In this document: piece after piece, positions 8,813-18,432 of the stretch
Layout of the letters: each line of letters begins with the position of its first letter
Position numbering within the stretch: the first letter of the stretch is position 1
NCBI RefSeq assembly: GCF_900113285.1
Contig: NZ_FOOT01000001.1
Coordinates: forward strand, 124,001 to 188,000
Direction of reading: 5' to 3'
Source: Pontibacter chinhatensis
GTDB taxonomy: Bacteria; Bacteroidota; Bacteroidia; Cytophagales; Hymenobacteraceae
Length of the DNA stretch: 64,000 bases
Translations under genes and position numbers: made by a program
Notes under the pieces: model-generated
Database searches by the model: none
What the model saw: the letters and a program-made list of their open reading frames with translations, nothing else
Told to the model about the DNA's origin: nothing

Positions 8813-9613
8813 ACCGTTTCGCAGTTCTTCCATAAAGTGTGCCTGCTGGGGTAGATCCCGGCCATTTATACTTGCCACGGCCCTGATGCCGGTGACGTTG
8901 GCAGCAAAAATAGCATCGGCTAAGTATAACTCCTCCGGATTGTGCTGCACTTGCTGCACGGCTATACTTCTGCCACTGCACCAAGCCAGAATGTTGCGGC
9001 GCAAAATACCGTTCACGCAGCCAGTAGACAGTTCAGGAGTATAGAGCACACCCTCTTTCAACCAGAAAATATTGGAGGAAATCAACTCGGCCACCTTGCC
9101 CTGCGGACTGAGGAGCAGCATGTCGTCATGCTCTTGTTTTTCGAGTCCGGCCATCACATAGAGCGGCGCGTTAGGACCTTTAAAATGGGAGAGCGAAGTA
9201 TAGGAGGTACGCACATGTTGGCAGATGCCCAGGCGAAGCGGCTTGTCTGCCGCAGGAGAGGTAGGAGCAGCGGTGGCCAGCCAATTTACCTGGCTGGTTT
9301 GCGGGGTATAAAGCCCGGCACCCGCACGCCATACTTTCAGCTTGAGCCTGCCGTAATTTGCTGCTCCTTGCTGCCGTACGAGCTCTAGTAATTTCGCTTC
9401 CAATTCCCCGGAATAAAAACAGGAGGGAAGTTCCAATTGCAGCGCCTGAGCGGCCTCCCAGATGCGCTCCAGGTGGCTGTGCCACAAGCGGATACGCCCG
9501 TCCTGCAGGATGGCAGTCTCAAAAAAACCGTCGTTATACTGAAAAGCCCGGTCGTGGAGCGGCAGGCGCAGCTCGCTTTCGGGCAGCTGCTGGTTGTTGT
9601 AAAGTATAAACAA
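8801..9613 (-). CDS. Aminotransferase class IV (PabC / branched-chain aminotransferase-like)
   Basis: A PLP-dependent fold-type IV enzyme of 270 residues. Hallmarks are LHDRAFQYNDGFFET near the N-terminus, YGRLKLKVWRAG holding the PLP lysine, and SSNIFWLKEGVLYTPELSTGCVNGILRRNIL, the class IV signature. Size and sequence fit 4-amino-4-deoxychorismate lyase (folate synthesis) at least as well as a branched-chain or D-amino-acid aminotransferase, and no pabA/pabB neighbour settles it. The frame is open for 150 codons further upstream but has no family similarity there and runs antisense to msrA. I therefore chose the TTG at 9613 (MFILYNNQQLP). Confidence 0.82.
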   Translation of the reverse strand: MFILYNNQQLPESELRLPLHDRAFQYNDGFFETAILQDGRIRLWHSHLERIWEAAQALQLELPSCFYSGELEAKLLELVRQQGAANYGRLKLKVWRAGAGLYTPQTSQVNWLATAAPTSPAADKPLRLGICQHVRTSYTSLSHFKGPNAPLYVMAGLEKQEHDDMLLLSPQGKVAELISSNIFWLKEGVLYTPELSTGCVNGILRRNILAWCSGRSIAVQQVQHNPEELYLADAIFAANVTGIRAVASINGRDLPQQAHFMEELRNGLQI

Positions 9614-9727
9614 GTGCCTGTTGCGTTGGTTAAGGTATAAAAATAAGGTAAAGCTGCCATACTTCCGCGGGGCATTCCTAAAAACCGACCCGCCTTGAAA
9701 GCGTACTATAAAGTATAAGTTCCCTCT

Positions 9728-10405
9728 ATGATTACCAGAAGTATACTCTTTTACGTGGTCTGGCTTTTCGGCCTGGCCTCCTGCTCTGAATACAGCGCCT
9801 CTGAACGCCTGATGATGACCGGCAGCGAAGCGCCCGCAGAACAGGAAGCAGACACCGTTGGCTTGCCGAGCGCTGTATTTGCCGGCGGTTGTTTCTGGTG
9901 CACTGAGGCCTATTTTGAGCGTTTGCAGGGCGTGACAGCGGTTATATCCGGTTATTCCGGTGGCAAGCAGAAAAAGCCGACATACGAACAGGTTAGCTCC
10001 GGCCTCACCGACCACGCGGAGGCAGTAGAAGTGTTCTATAACCCGCGCAAGATAACCTACCAAGAGCTACTGGAGGTGTTCTTTGCCACCCACGACCCTA
10101 CCACCCTCAACCGTCAGGGCCCGGACGTAGGCAAGCAATACCGCTCCATTGTCTTTTATAAAACGCCGGAAGAGCAGAAACAGGCAATGGCGTACATCCG
10201 GCAGCTGGAGGAGGCAGGTGCTTATAAAAACCCTATCGTAACGAAGGTACAGCCTTTCCAGAAATTCTGGCCAGCCGAGTCATACCACCAGGATTATTAC
10301 CGCCGCAACCCCGACGACCCCTATGTAGTTTCGGTGGCTATGCCGAAGGTAACCAAGTTTGAAGACAACTTCCGCGACAAGCTGAAGCCGGAGTATGTAG
10401 AATAG
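9728..10405 (+). CDS. msrA: Peptide-methionine (S)-S-oxide reductase, lipoprotein
   Basis: MsrA repairs S-epimer methionine sulfoxide in proteins. The active-site Cys55 is in AVFAGGCFWCTE. The family blocks VISGYSGG, HAEAVEVFYNP, FFATHDPTTLNRQGPDVGKQYRS and QDYYRRNP follow. A 19-residue lipoprotein signal ends in LASC, so this copy is exported and membrane-anchored and probably protects envelope proteins. MsrB is not fused or adjacent. Start ATG; a duplicated AAGTATA motif lies immediately upstream. Confidence 0.95.
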   Translation: MITRSILFYVVWLFGLASCSEYSASERLMMTGSEAPAEQEADTVGLPSAVFAGGCFWCTEAYFERLQGVTAVISGYSGGKQKKPTYEQVSSGLTDHAEAVEVFYNPRKITYQELLEVFFATHDPTTLNRQGPDVGKQYRSIVFYKTPEEQKQAMAYIRQLEEAGAYKNPIVTKVQPFQKFWPAESYHQDYYRRNPDDPYVVSVAMPKVTKFEDNFRDKLKPEYVE

Positions 10406-10478
10406 GGTATCCGCTATACCTATTTTGCCTGATGCACGTAGTTAAGTCAGAATTTATTGTCCACTATATCATAAAACT

Positions 10479-10883
10479 ATGGGATTTATAATTGATTTAC
10501 TCGTGAGCGCCGGCGTGATATTGCTGCTGTCGTACCTTCTACCCAGCGTGCATGTAAAAAGCTTCGGTACAGCCCTATGGGTGGCTTTCCTGATTGGTCT
10601 TTTCAATGCTACCATTGGCTGGATACTGGGAGGCATCCTCAACCTGGTGTCCTTCTTCCTGATTGAGGCCATCGTGAGCATCATCGTGACGGCGCTTATG
10701 ATCAAGCTCGTTGATAAACTGGTCGGCAATTTTAAGGTGGATGGTTTCCTGCCAGCCATCATTATCGCCATTGCCACGGCGCTGGCCCTTTACTTAGTGG
10801 GCATGGCCCGCGGCGAGGATGAGGATTACGCCCTGAAGTACCACAATGATCAACCTAAGATAGAGTATGTGGCGCAAGCTTAA
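10479..10883 (+). CDS. Small membrane protein, phage-holin family 4 (PF04020)
   Basis: A 134-residue protein with four hydrophobic helices (IIDLLVSAGVILLLSYLL, GTALWVAFLIGLFNATIGWI, FFLIEAIVSIIVTALMI, LPAIIIAIATALALYLVG) and a short acidic cytoplasmic tail. The pattern VKSFGTALWVAFLIGLFN is typical of the family misleadingly called mycobacterial phage holin 4. Chromosomal Bacteroidota members are not in prophages, and nothing viral is nearby, so no holin function should be assumed. Confidence 0.85.
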   Translation: MGFIIDLLVSAGVILLLSYLLPSVHVKSFGTALWVAFLIGLFNATIGWILGGILNLVSFFLIEAIVSIIVTALMIKLVDKLVGNFKVDGFLPAIIIAIATALALYLVGMARGEDEDYALKYHNDQPKIEYVAQA

Positions 10884-10908
10884 CTGTAAAGTATAAAGTA
10901 CAAAGTAT

Positions 10909-10945
10909 AAAGGCCTGTGCTGCTTACTGCGGCACAGGCCTTTAT
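10909..10945. terminator. Bidirectional terminator
   Basis: A 12-bp perfect stem (aaaggcctgtgc / gcacaggccttt) with an 11-base loop lies between the convergent membrane protein (+) and DUF779 (-) genes. Two AAGTATA motifs sit just upstream at 10888-10910. Confidence 0.88.
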
Positions 10946-10963
10946 TTTCCCCATCCATCTATA

Positions 10964-11329
10964 CTATAACTGCTGCAACTGCTCCATTTCCTCGGGCGTG
11001 AAGATCCGGGAGCGAATGTGAAAACGCACGCCCAGCGGAATCTCCAGCGAGAAACTCGAGCCGCGGCCGGGAATCACATCCAGCGTGAGCTGCGTGTGTT
11101 TCCAATATTCATACTGATCCCGGGCGATGTAGAACTTGCAGCCGTGCACCTCGCCGAGTAGCACGTCGCTCTCACCCACCTTAAATTCGCCTTCCTCAAA
11201 GCACATGGGCTGCGAGCCGTCGCAGCAGCCTCCGCTCTGGTGAAACATCAGCGGGCCATACTTTTCACGCAGCTGATCTATCACCGCCTCGGCAGCCTCG
11301 GTCACTTTCACACGCTCCACTTTTTCCAT
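10964..11329 (-). CDS. DUF779 protein, partner of aldehyde dehydrogenase
   Basis: A 121-residue DUF779 protein. The conserved Cys-rich block HQSGGCCDGSQPMC (residues 30-43) suggests metal or thiol chemistry; HGCKFYIARDQYEYWKHT and the end GVRFHIRSRIFT are also conserved. DUF779 genes are characteristically found directly next to acetaldehyde/aldehyde dehydrogenase genes, as here, but the biochemical role is not established to my knowledge. The frame extends upstream through the spacer and into the dehydrogenase 3' end; MEKVERVKV at 11329 is the family start. Confidence 0.87.
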   Translation of the reverse strand: MEKVERVKVTEAAEAVIDQLREKYGPLMFHQSGGCCDGSQPMCFEEGEFKVGESDVLLGEVHGCKFYIARDQYEYWKHTQLTLDVIPGRGSSFSLEIPLGVRFHIRSRIFTPEEMEQLQQL

Positions 11330-11346
11330 ACTTTCTGCTTTAAAAA

Positions 11347-11385
11347 AGTATAGCCCCACCAGCTTGGAACCGGCAGGGCTATACT
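11347..11385 (-). terminator. Hairpin of inverted AAGTATA motifs between ald and DUF779
   Basis: A 10-bp perfect inverted repeat (agtatagccc / gggctatact) has a 19-base loop and sits in the 65-base gap between the two same-strand genes. It could attenuate read-through from the dehydrogenase into DUF779. The outer part of the stem is the dispersed AGTATA motif. Confidence 0.5.
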
Positions 11386-11394
11386 CTCTATCCA

Positions 11395-12927
11395 TTAAAA
11401 GAAGCCCAGCTTGTTCTTGTTGTAAGAAATAAGCATGTTCTTGGTCTGGCGGTAGTGGTTGAGCATCATCTTGTGTGTCTCGCGGCCAAAACCCGACTTC
11501 TTGTAGCCCCCAAACGGTGCATGCGCCGGATAAGCATGGTAGCAGTTTACCCACACACGGCCTGCCTGTATGGCGCGCGGCACCTGGTAAATCTCATGCG
11601 CATCGCGGGTCCAGAGGCCGGCACCTAGCCCGTAGAGCGTGTCGTTGGCTATCGAAATAGCCTCTTCCGCGGTCTTGAACGTAGTGGCCGATACCACCGG
11701 TCCAAAAATTTCTTCCTGGAACACGCGCATTTTGTTATGGCCCTTAAAGATGGTCGGCTCGATGTAGTAACCGTTCTCCAGGCCGTTGTTGAGCCTGGCC
11801 ACGCCACCGCCTACCAGCACCTCCGCACCTTCCTGCTTGCCGATGTCCATGTAGGAGAGGATCTTCTCGAATTGGTCGTTGGAGGCCTGGGCGCCCATGG
11901 TGGTGTCTTCGGAAAGCGGGTTACCCACCTTGATGGCCTTCGTACGCTCTACCACGCGCTCCATAAAGCGGTCGAAGATGCTCTCATGGATTATCAGACG
12001 GGAAGGGCAGGTGCAGATCTCGCCCTGGTTGAGGGCAAACATCACGGCGCCTTCCACGCATTTATCGAAGAATTCATCGTCGGCCTGGGCAATGCTGGGC
12101 ATGAAAATGTTCGGAGACTTGCCGCCTAGCTCCATCGTTACCGGGACCAGGTTTTCGGAGGCGTATTGCATGATCAGGCGACCCGTGGTGGTTTCGCCGG
12201 TAAAGGCCACTTTGGCTACGCGCGGCGAGGAGGCCAGCGGCTTACCCGCCTCTGGTCCGAAGCCGGTAACCACGTTCAGCACGCCCGGGGGCAGGATGTC
12301 CTGGATTAGCTCCATCAGCACCATAATGCTGGTCGGTGTCTGCTCGGCAGGCTTCAGCACCACGCAGCAGCCGGCGGCCAGGGCGGGGGCCATCTTCCAG
12401 GTGGCCATCAGCAGCGGGAAGTTCCAGGGAATAATCTGCCCAACCACTCCGATGGGTTCCTGCAGGTTTATACTTACGGTGTGCTCGTCCAGCTCGGACA
12501 TGGTGCTTTCATCGGCACGAATCACACCGGCAAAATAGCGGAAATGGTCGATGGCCAGCGGAATATCGGCAGCGCGGGTCTCACGGATGGCCTTGCCGTT
12601 GTCCACGGTTTCCACACGGGCCAGCATTTCCAGGTTGCGCTCCATGCGGTCGGCAATGTCGAGCAGGATTTTGCTGCGGGTACCCGCCGAGGTTCTGGAC
12701 CAGGAAGGGAAGGCGCGGTGCGCGGCATCCAGGGCACGGTCGATATCTTCTTTGGTGCCGCGGGCGGCTTTGGTAAAGGGCTTGCCGTCGATAGGGGAGA
12801 TGTTGTTGAAGTACTCGCCGTTGGCCGGGGCCACCCATTCGCCGCCAATAAAATGCTCATACTTTTCTTTGAACTGCGGCCGCTCCAGTACGGCAGACTG
12901 TTCCTGTGGCATTGCTACTGAATCCAT
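11395..12927 (-). CDS. NAD(P)-dependent aldehyde dehydrogenase (AldB/ExaC type)
   Basis: A 510-residue cytoplasmic enzyme that oxidises aldehydes to acids. Nucleophile Cys305 lies in [11 protein letters not shown] and general base Glu266 in [11 protein letters not shown]. The cofactor loop FTGETTTGR and [22 protein letters not shown] are in place. Length and the CTC active-site triplet resemble the acetaldehyde dehydrogenase AldB/ExaC group (E. coli AldB is 512 residues). It shares a strand with DUF779 and faces an AraC regulator across 128 bases, indicating an inducible aldehyde-detoxification or alcohol-use unit. Confidence 0.94.
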   Translation of the reverse strand: MDSVAMPQEQSAVLERPQFKEKYEHFIGGEWVAPANGEYFNNISPIDGKPFTKAARGTKEDIDRALDAAHRAFPSWSRTSAGTRSKILLDIADRMERNLEMLARVETVDNGKAIRETRAADIPLAIDHFRYFAGVIRADESTMSELDEHTVSINLQEPIGVVGQIIPWNFPLLMATWKMAPALAAGCCVVLKPAEQTPTSIMVLMELIQDILPPGVLNVVTGFGPEAGKPLASSPRVAKVAFTGETTTGRLIMQYASENLVPVTMELGGKSPNIFMPSIAQADDEFFDKCVEGAVMFALNQGEICTCPSRLIIHESIFDRFMERVVERTKAIKVGNPLSEDTTMGAQASNDQFEKILSYMDIGKQEGAEVLVGGGVARLNNGLENGYYIEPTIFKGHNKMRVFQEEIFGPVVSATTFKTAEEAISIANDTLYGLGAGLWTRDAHEIYQVPRAIQAGRVWVNCYHAYPAHAPFGGYKKSGFGRETHKMMLNHYRQTKNMLISYNKNKLGFF

Positions 12928-13055
12928 AGGTTATAGTTTTTTTGGTTAAAGAACGATACCCCAAGGTCAGCTTTTCCCTTATTTCTTTCTCAACTTATCG
13001 TCTCATTCTATCTTCTTATCGTATCATGTTAAGTATAAATTTTTAGATTTTGCTT

Positions 13056-13982
13056 ATGCCCATCAAGTATAACCTGCAGCCAGTGGCCCTGCGCGAGGAG
13101 CGCTCCCTGTTTACCTTGGTTGAAAACAGGTCGGTGTATAGTATGGATTCCTGTGAGCTGAACGTGTTTGAGACGCACCAGCAAGCTAAGAATGTGCAGC
13201 TGCAGTTTGATGATTGGGTGCTGACCAGCATGCTGCGCGGCAAAAAAATCATGCACCTCTCGGACCGCCCAGGGTTTGACTACCTGCCCGGCGAATCGGT
13301 AATTTTGCCGCCGAGCGAAGTGATGAAGATTGATTTTCCGGAGGCCGATAGGGAAACGCCGACACAGTGCCTGGCCCTGGCTATCTCTGCTGAGCAAATT
13401 AATGATACCATCGGACTGTTGAATGAGCGGCATACCAAGGCAGAGGCGGGGGAGGAGTGGCACATCAGCCAGGAGCACTTGCACCTGGCCAACAACCTGG
13501 AGCTGGCCGACATCATTAACCGCCTTATCCGCCTAGGGCTGCACGAGCAAAGTCGCGAAAAAGATATTTTAGTGAACCTTGCCCTGCAGGAATTACTGGT
13601 GAGATTGATGCAGACGCAGGCGCGGGCATTTTTTGAGCAGAACTACAAACGGCTGGCCAGCAGCAACCGCTTCGGCTACATTATTCAGTATATAAAGGAG
13701 AACATCACCTCCAAGATTGATGCTGACAAACTGAGCGAGAAAGCCTGCATGAGCCGCGCCAACTTTTTCCGGAAATTCAAAGAGGAGCTAGGCTTTACGC
13801 CTGCCGACTATATCCTGAAAGAGCGCATCCGGCTGGCCAAAACGTACCTGCAGAACCCGCTAAACTCCGTGACCCAGGCCTGCTACATGGCCGGTTTCCA
13901 GAATCTCAATTACTTTATCCGGGCCTTTAAAAAGGAAGTCGGCCTGACGCCTAAGGCATTTCAGTTGAGTTTTTTGAATTGA
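13056..13982 (+). CDS. AraC-family transcriptional regulator
   Basis: A 308-residue regulator. The N-terminal two thirds (about 1-200) look like the AraC_N effector-binding domain (SMLRGKKIMHLSDRPGFDYLPGES). The C-terminus carries two helix-turn-helix units: KIDADKLSEKACMSRANFFRKFKEE and NSVTQACYMAGFQNLNYFIRAFKKEVGLTPKAF. AraC_N regulators next to aldehyde dehydrogenase/DUF779 genes are a recurring arrangement, so it probably activates the divergent ald operon. A TTG two codons upstream (13050) is possible; I prefer the ATG. Confidence 0.9.
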   Translation: MPIKYNLQPVALREERSLFTLVENRSVYSMDSCELNVFETHQQAKNVQLQFDDWVLTSMLRGKKIMHLSDRPGFDYLPGESVILPPSEVMKIDFPEADRETPTQCLALAISAEQINDTIGLLNERHTKAEAGEEWHISQEHLHLANNLELADIINRLIRLGLHEQSREKDILVNLALQELLVRLMQTQARAFFEQNYKRLASSNRFGYIIQYIKENITSKIDADKLSEKACMSRANFFRKFKEELGFTPADYILKERIRLAKTYLQNPLNSVTQACYMAGFQNLNYFIRAFKKEVGLTPKAFQLSFLN

Positions 13983-14022
13983 GGGAAAGTATAGATGTAT
14001 ACTTATTTGCGAATGGCTTCTT

Positions 14023-14067
14023 GCCTAAAAAAAACTGCTGTTCCGAGTGCAGCTGAGTTTTTTAGGC
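14023..14067. terminator. Imperfect bidirectional terminator
   Basis: The arms gcctaaaaaaaactgctg and cagctgagttttttaggc pair with a few mismatches across a 9-base loop between the convergent AraC gene and the low-GC hypothetical gene. A-run and T-run flank both sides. The right arm overlaps the last codons of the minus-strand gene. Confidence 0.7.
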
Positions 14068-14793
14068 CTTATTATGCATATGCTTTTTCCTTTCGTCAAT
14101 CATTTTCACTTTGACAAAGAACCATGGAACAGGCTCAAAGCCGTTTTCTTCGTCATTCATATACTCAACCAACTGCTCCCAATTATCTTCGCTAGCAATT
14201 AATCCATACTGGTTGATTTCAATGTTGAATTTTTGAATCAATTCATCTGCAAGGTCATGGCAATAAAAGGTATGGAAGTCTCCACTTAGTTCTATCCCAA
14301 TAAGGTCGTATCCAATCTCAACTTCTGATTCATCAGTTACTTCGGGAGCATTTCTGTTTAGATTCTCCCAAAGCCCGATTGCTCCTATACCTTTCTCTTC
14401 AATCTTAAATTCTTCTAACAAGTCATTCTTTTCTGTTTCTGGAAAGTTGATGCTAAGAACCAGATAGTCTTGAACGTTGCTGAAAAATTTGTTTTTGTAT
14501 TCCCTTAGTACTTCGTAATCGGAGAAGGTGTTTAGCCAACCTATTTTCTTTTCATCAAACTTCCTTTCAGCCCAAGTTTGAATATCTGTGATTTGAGTGT
14601 CGGTCAGGTTAAACTCCTTTTTGGCTTCCTTTAGACTATCGCTACTATTGACAACGCTCCACGTTATTGACCAGCTGTCGAAATAGAAGTCATTTATGCA
14701 CGTACTACATGTGTAAATGCTGGTGTCCTTTAAGGAGCCGTAGTCTGCCTTATACAGTTTGATAAAATAATATGCTCCCAGATAATACTTCAT
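14062..14793 (-). CDS. Hypothetical protein, low GC
   Basis: A 243-residue acidic soluble protein that I do not recognise. It has a Cys pair near the N-terminus (YTCSTCINDFYFDSW), many aromatic and acidic residues (LIGIELSGDFHTFYCHDLADEL, NEENGFEPVPWFFVKVKMI) and no signal peptide or membrane helix. Its codons are visibly AT-richer than all neighbours, and the coding region holds no AAGTATA motif although these are frequent on both sides. Both facts suggest recent acquisition. The family might be related to immunity or contact-system proteins often found as isolated AT-rich genes, but nothing here shows that. Confidence 0.65.
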   Translation of the reverse strand: MKYYLGAYYFIKLYKADYGSLKDTSIYTCSTCINDFYFDSWSITWSVVNSSDSLKEAKKEFNLTDTQITDIQTWAERKFDEKKIGWLNTFSDYEVLREYKNKFFSNVQDYLVLSINFPETEKNDLLEEFKIEEKGIGAIGLWENLNRNAPEVTDESEVEIGYDLIGIELSGDFHTFYCHDLADELIQKFNIEINQYGLIASEDNWEQLVEYMNDEENGFEPVPWFFVKVKMIDERKKHMHNKA

Positions 14794-14902
14794 AAATTGA
14801 GCTTATGCATAGCTTGTAAATATTGGAGCATTTAACAAAAGATGTTTTAAGTATAATCTAAACAAAGTCAGGTAGTTGTCAGCAGCTGCTTCGCAATCTT
14901 AC

Positions 14903-15964
14903 CTAGCTATACTTCACCCTGCGCTTCTCCGCGCTGCTCTGCATGGCCAGCTCAATGATGCGGATGGTGTTGCGTGCCTGCTCGGGCTTTACTACCAACT
15001 CCTCCTGGCCCAGGATGGCTTTGTATATATTCTGGTAAAGGCCGGTATAGTCGCCGGGCTCGCTGGTGAGTCTGCCTTTGTAGTGAAGGCCCTGTACGGT
15101 GGTGTGCAGCGTGCCCCATAGGTTTTCCGGTTCCACGCCCCAGTCTGGGGTATTGGCGGGAAAGCGGCTGGCTTTCAGGTTTTCTTCCTGCACATCCATA
15201 CCATACTTTACAAAGGAGCCTTCGGTGCCATGAAGTATAAAATGCGGCCCCTGTTCACGCACCAACATACCAGCTTTCAGAATCGCTTTCATACCTTCAA
15301 AGTAGAGCGCCACCTCAAAATAATCCGGCACCTGCGAGTGCTCACGCTGCACCTGCACGTCGGCGTATACTTCCAGCGGCTCTCCGAACAAGTATAAAGC
15401 CTGGTCGATGAGGTGGGCGCCGAGGTCGTACAGGATGCCGGCCCCGGGCAATGGCTCCTCTTTCCAGGAGTTGGGCTTAAGCTCGTGGCGGTAGCGGTCG
15501 AAGTGCGCTTCATACTCCACCAGCCTGCCCAGTAGCCCGGCCTGCACCACTTTCTGCACCGTTTTAAAGTCGGAGTCCCAACGGCGGTTCTGGTACACGG
15601 TCAGTACTTTCTGCTTTTCCTTTGCCAGCGCAATTAATTCTTCGGCTTCGGCGCTGGTGATGGTAAAAGGCTTGTCGACCAGCACGTGCTTGCCGGCCTG
15701 CAGCGCGGCTTTGGCCAGGGGATAATGCGTGGGATTGGCCGTGGCAATCACCACCAGGTCTATACTTGCATCGCTGAAGATATCCTCCTCGCTTGGAACG
15801 ACCTCAGCCTCCGGGAAACGGGTGCGGGCCAGGGCTATACTTTCTTCGCGGTTGGCTTTTATCTTTTTCAGGTGGAGGCCCGGCACGTTCGAAATAAATG
15901 GCGCGTGAAAAGTTCTTCCGGCCATTCCAAAGCCCAGCAGGCCAACGTTTATCGATTGATTCAT
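14903..15964 (-). CDS. Gfo/Idh/MocA family oxidoreductase (cytoplasmic)
   Basis: A 353-residue NAD(P)-dependent dehydrogenase. The Rossmann motif is GFGMAG (11-16), VIATANPTHYPLAKAAL precedes the catalytic lysine in DKP (97-99), and GAGILYDLGAHLIDQALYLFG marks the substrate domain. The DKP form and the N-terminal GRTFHAPFI resemble YvaA/YdgJ-type enzymes (scyllo-inositol dehydrogenases and relatives). There is no signal peptide, unlike the exported relative at 766. Six AAGTATA motifs lie inside this gene, an unusually high density. Confidence 0.9.
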   Translation of the reverse strand: MNQSINVGLLGFGMAGRTFHAPFISNVPGLHLKKIKANREESIALARTRFPEAEVVPSEEDIFSDASIDLVVIATANPTHYPLAKAALQAGKHVLVDKPFTITSAEAEELIALAKEKQKVLTVYQNRRWDSDFKTVQKVVQAGLLGRLVEYEAHFDRYRHELKPNSWKEEPLPGAGILYDLGAHLIDQALYLFGEPLEVYADVQVQREHSQVPDYFEVALYFEGMKAILKAGMLVREQGPHFILHGTEGSFVKYGMDVQEENLKASRFPANTPDWGVEPENLWGTLHTTVQGLHYKGRLTSEPGDYTGLYQNIYKAILGQEELVVKPEQARNTIRIIELAMQSSAEKRRVKYS

Positions 15965-16110
15965 ATGGTTTCTGGTTCAATTTTAGCGAAGCCCCGGCAG
16001 AAGCAAGCCAAAGGCATGTGTTCCTTCAGACGCCACTAAGGCATCCGCGTAAACTATAGCTGTTCTTTTAAAGGAAAACTAAGTTTCACCCACAAGATAC
16101 TAAACTACGA

Positions 16111-17097
<987 letters not shown>

Positions 17098-17114
17098 CCC
17101 GTGTGTTTTTATAT

Positions 17115-17154
17115 TAAGCCCCGCGTCATAAGTATGGCTATGGCCCGGGGCTTA
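17115..17154. terminator. Bidirectional terminator
   Basis: A 9-bp perfect stem (taagccccg / cggggctta) closes a loop containing AAGTATGG, a G-variant of the dispersed motif. The right arm includes the FUSC stop codon, so it serves the aldo/keto reductase chiefly. Confidence 0.65.
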
Positions 17155-18261
17155 GCTTACTTCCTTTTGGGTCGGAGTAGGTTCGAGTAGTTCTTCTTGC
17201 TCTGCTGCCGGTCGTTCTGTTTCCGATACAATGCGGCGCAGGTCGGTGAGGATGCTGCCCATGTCCTGCAGTACAGGCAGCGAAGTAATGTTGGTGAGCG
17301 TTTCCAGGCTGCGGGCTTGTTCCTGCCTTGCTAATTGGATGGCCTCGTTTAATCTGTCCGTTTTCCTCTCCGAAGGATTAATAATTGTCTCGCCGAACGC
17401 GTCGATGCAGTCGGCCGTGGCCTGCAGGCTTTGTATCAGCTGTTCTCGCCCGGTGTAATCGGTTAGGAAAGACGTGTTCAGCTGCAGGTCGGCCAGGCTT
17501 CTGCGGATACCCCGGATTTGAATCATGATGCTGTGGAGCAGCCGGATGTCAGTCGCCAGGCGGCTTAGCTTTTCGCGTTTGTGGGTGAGCAGGGGGTTAT
17601 ACTTCAGGCTTTGCTCGGCCAGTTCCAGCGATTTGCGGCTCTCCATTGCCATTTTGGTGAGCGCTTCCACTTCGGAGCGGCCTGTTTTCCTGCGGCCATT
17701 CGTGTCTACCAGCAGGGCAGTGAGTCCTCTCAGAGTGGCAGCAGCCTGCTTGCTGTATGTCATCATACTTTTCTCCACATCCGGGAGGGCATCCTGCGGA
17801 ATAATCAGGGCATTGATGAGGACAGCTATAGCAGAGCCCAGTATGGTTTCAATGATTCGCTCGTAGGCATACCCGGACTTTGCCTCACCAAACGCCAGCA
17901 CCAAAAGCGAGCTAATCGCCACCTGCGAAATAATCTGCGGGTTCATCCGGAAGGCTTTGGCAATCCCCATCCCTATAAGGATGATCAAGAAAATGGAAAT
18001 GGCGCTGACCTGAAACCAATGCCCCAGGAGCATGCTCAAGAGCACGCCGCCAATAATACCGATGATACGCTGCGTCGCCTTGTTAACCGAATCGGCCACG
18101 GTAACCTGAACCGTGATAATGGCCGCTACCGCCGCAAAGTAAGGGTACTCGGAGTGCAGCAGGCTGGAGGCTATAAACCAGGAAAGTGCCGCGGCAAAGG
18201 CCGTTTTTACGATCTGCAGCGTCAGCCCAAGTTTGCCAAGTATTTCTAAAACCCTTTTCAC
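17152..18261 (-). CDS. FUSC / aromatic acid exporter family membrane protein
   Basis: A 369-residue inner-membrane protein. About five to six hydrophobic helices fill residues 10-155 (AALSWFIASSLL, YFAAVAAIITVQVTVADSV, IIGIIGGVLLSMLLGHW, ISIFLIILIGMGIA, AVLINALIIP). A helical cytoplasmic domain rich in Arg/Glu follows. ITVQVTVADSVNKATQRIIGIIGG is typical of the ArAE/FUSC family, related to E. coli AaeB and YccS, which export aromatic acids. The start is GTG, as no in-frame ATG lies near; the N-terminus fits the family. The substrate is unknown. Confidence 0.87.
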   Translation of the reverse strand: MKRVLEILGKLGLTLQIVKTAFAAALSWFIASSLLHSEYPYFAAVAAIITVQVTVADSVNKATQRIIGIIGGVLLSMLLGHWFQVSAISIFLIILIGMGIAKAFRMNPQIISQVAISSLLVLAFGEAKSGYAYERIIETILGSAIAVLINALIIPQDALPDVEKSMMTYSKQAAATLRGLTALLVDTNGRRKTGRSEVEALTKMAMESRKSLELAEQSLKYNPLLTHKREKLSRLATDIRLLHSIMIQIRGIRRSLADLQLNTSFLTDYTGREQLIQSLQATADCIDAFGETIINPSERKTDRLNEAIQLARQEQARSLETLTNITSLPVLQDMGSILTDLRRIVSETERPAAEQEELLEPTPTQKEVS

Positions 18262-18432
18262 AGGAGTTAATACTTATACTTTGGCGTTAGGTTAGGCTTC
18301 AGAAAATTGGTGACATAAAGATTCTCTGTGAATACCAGTAGTTATTGTATTTGAAAGGCACCATTTTTTGCAGTCTATAGAGGTAAGCTATGCCCCTGAT
18401 AAAAGTATGTTTCAGAATACGAGATTGTTATT

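Noticed and set aside
9614..10063. N-terminal 150-codon extension of the class IV aminotransferase frame
   Set aside because: It is antisense to msrA, shows no similarity to the family, and the TTG at 9613 gives the normal N-terminus.
10479..10883. Prophage holin gene
   Set aside because: The family name says phage holin, but no lysin, tail, capsid or integrase gene is in the window and such genes are ordinary in Bacteroidota chromosomes.
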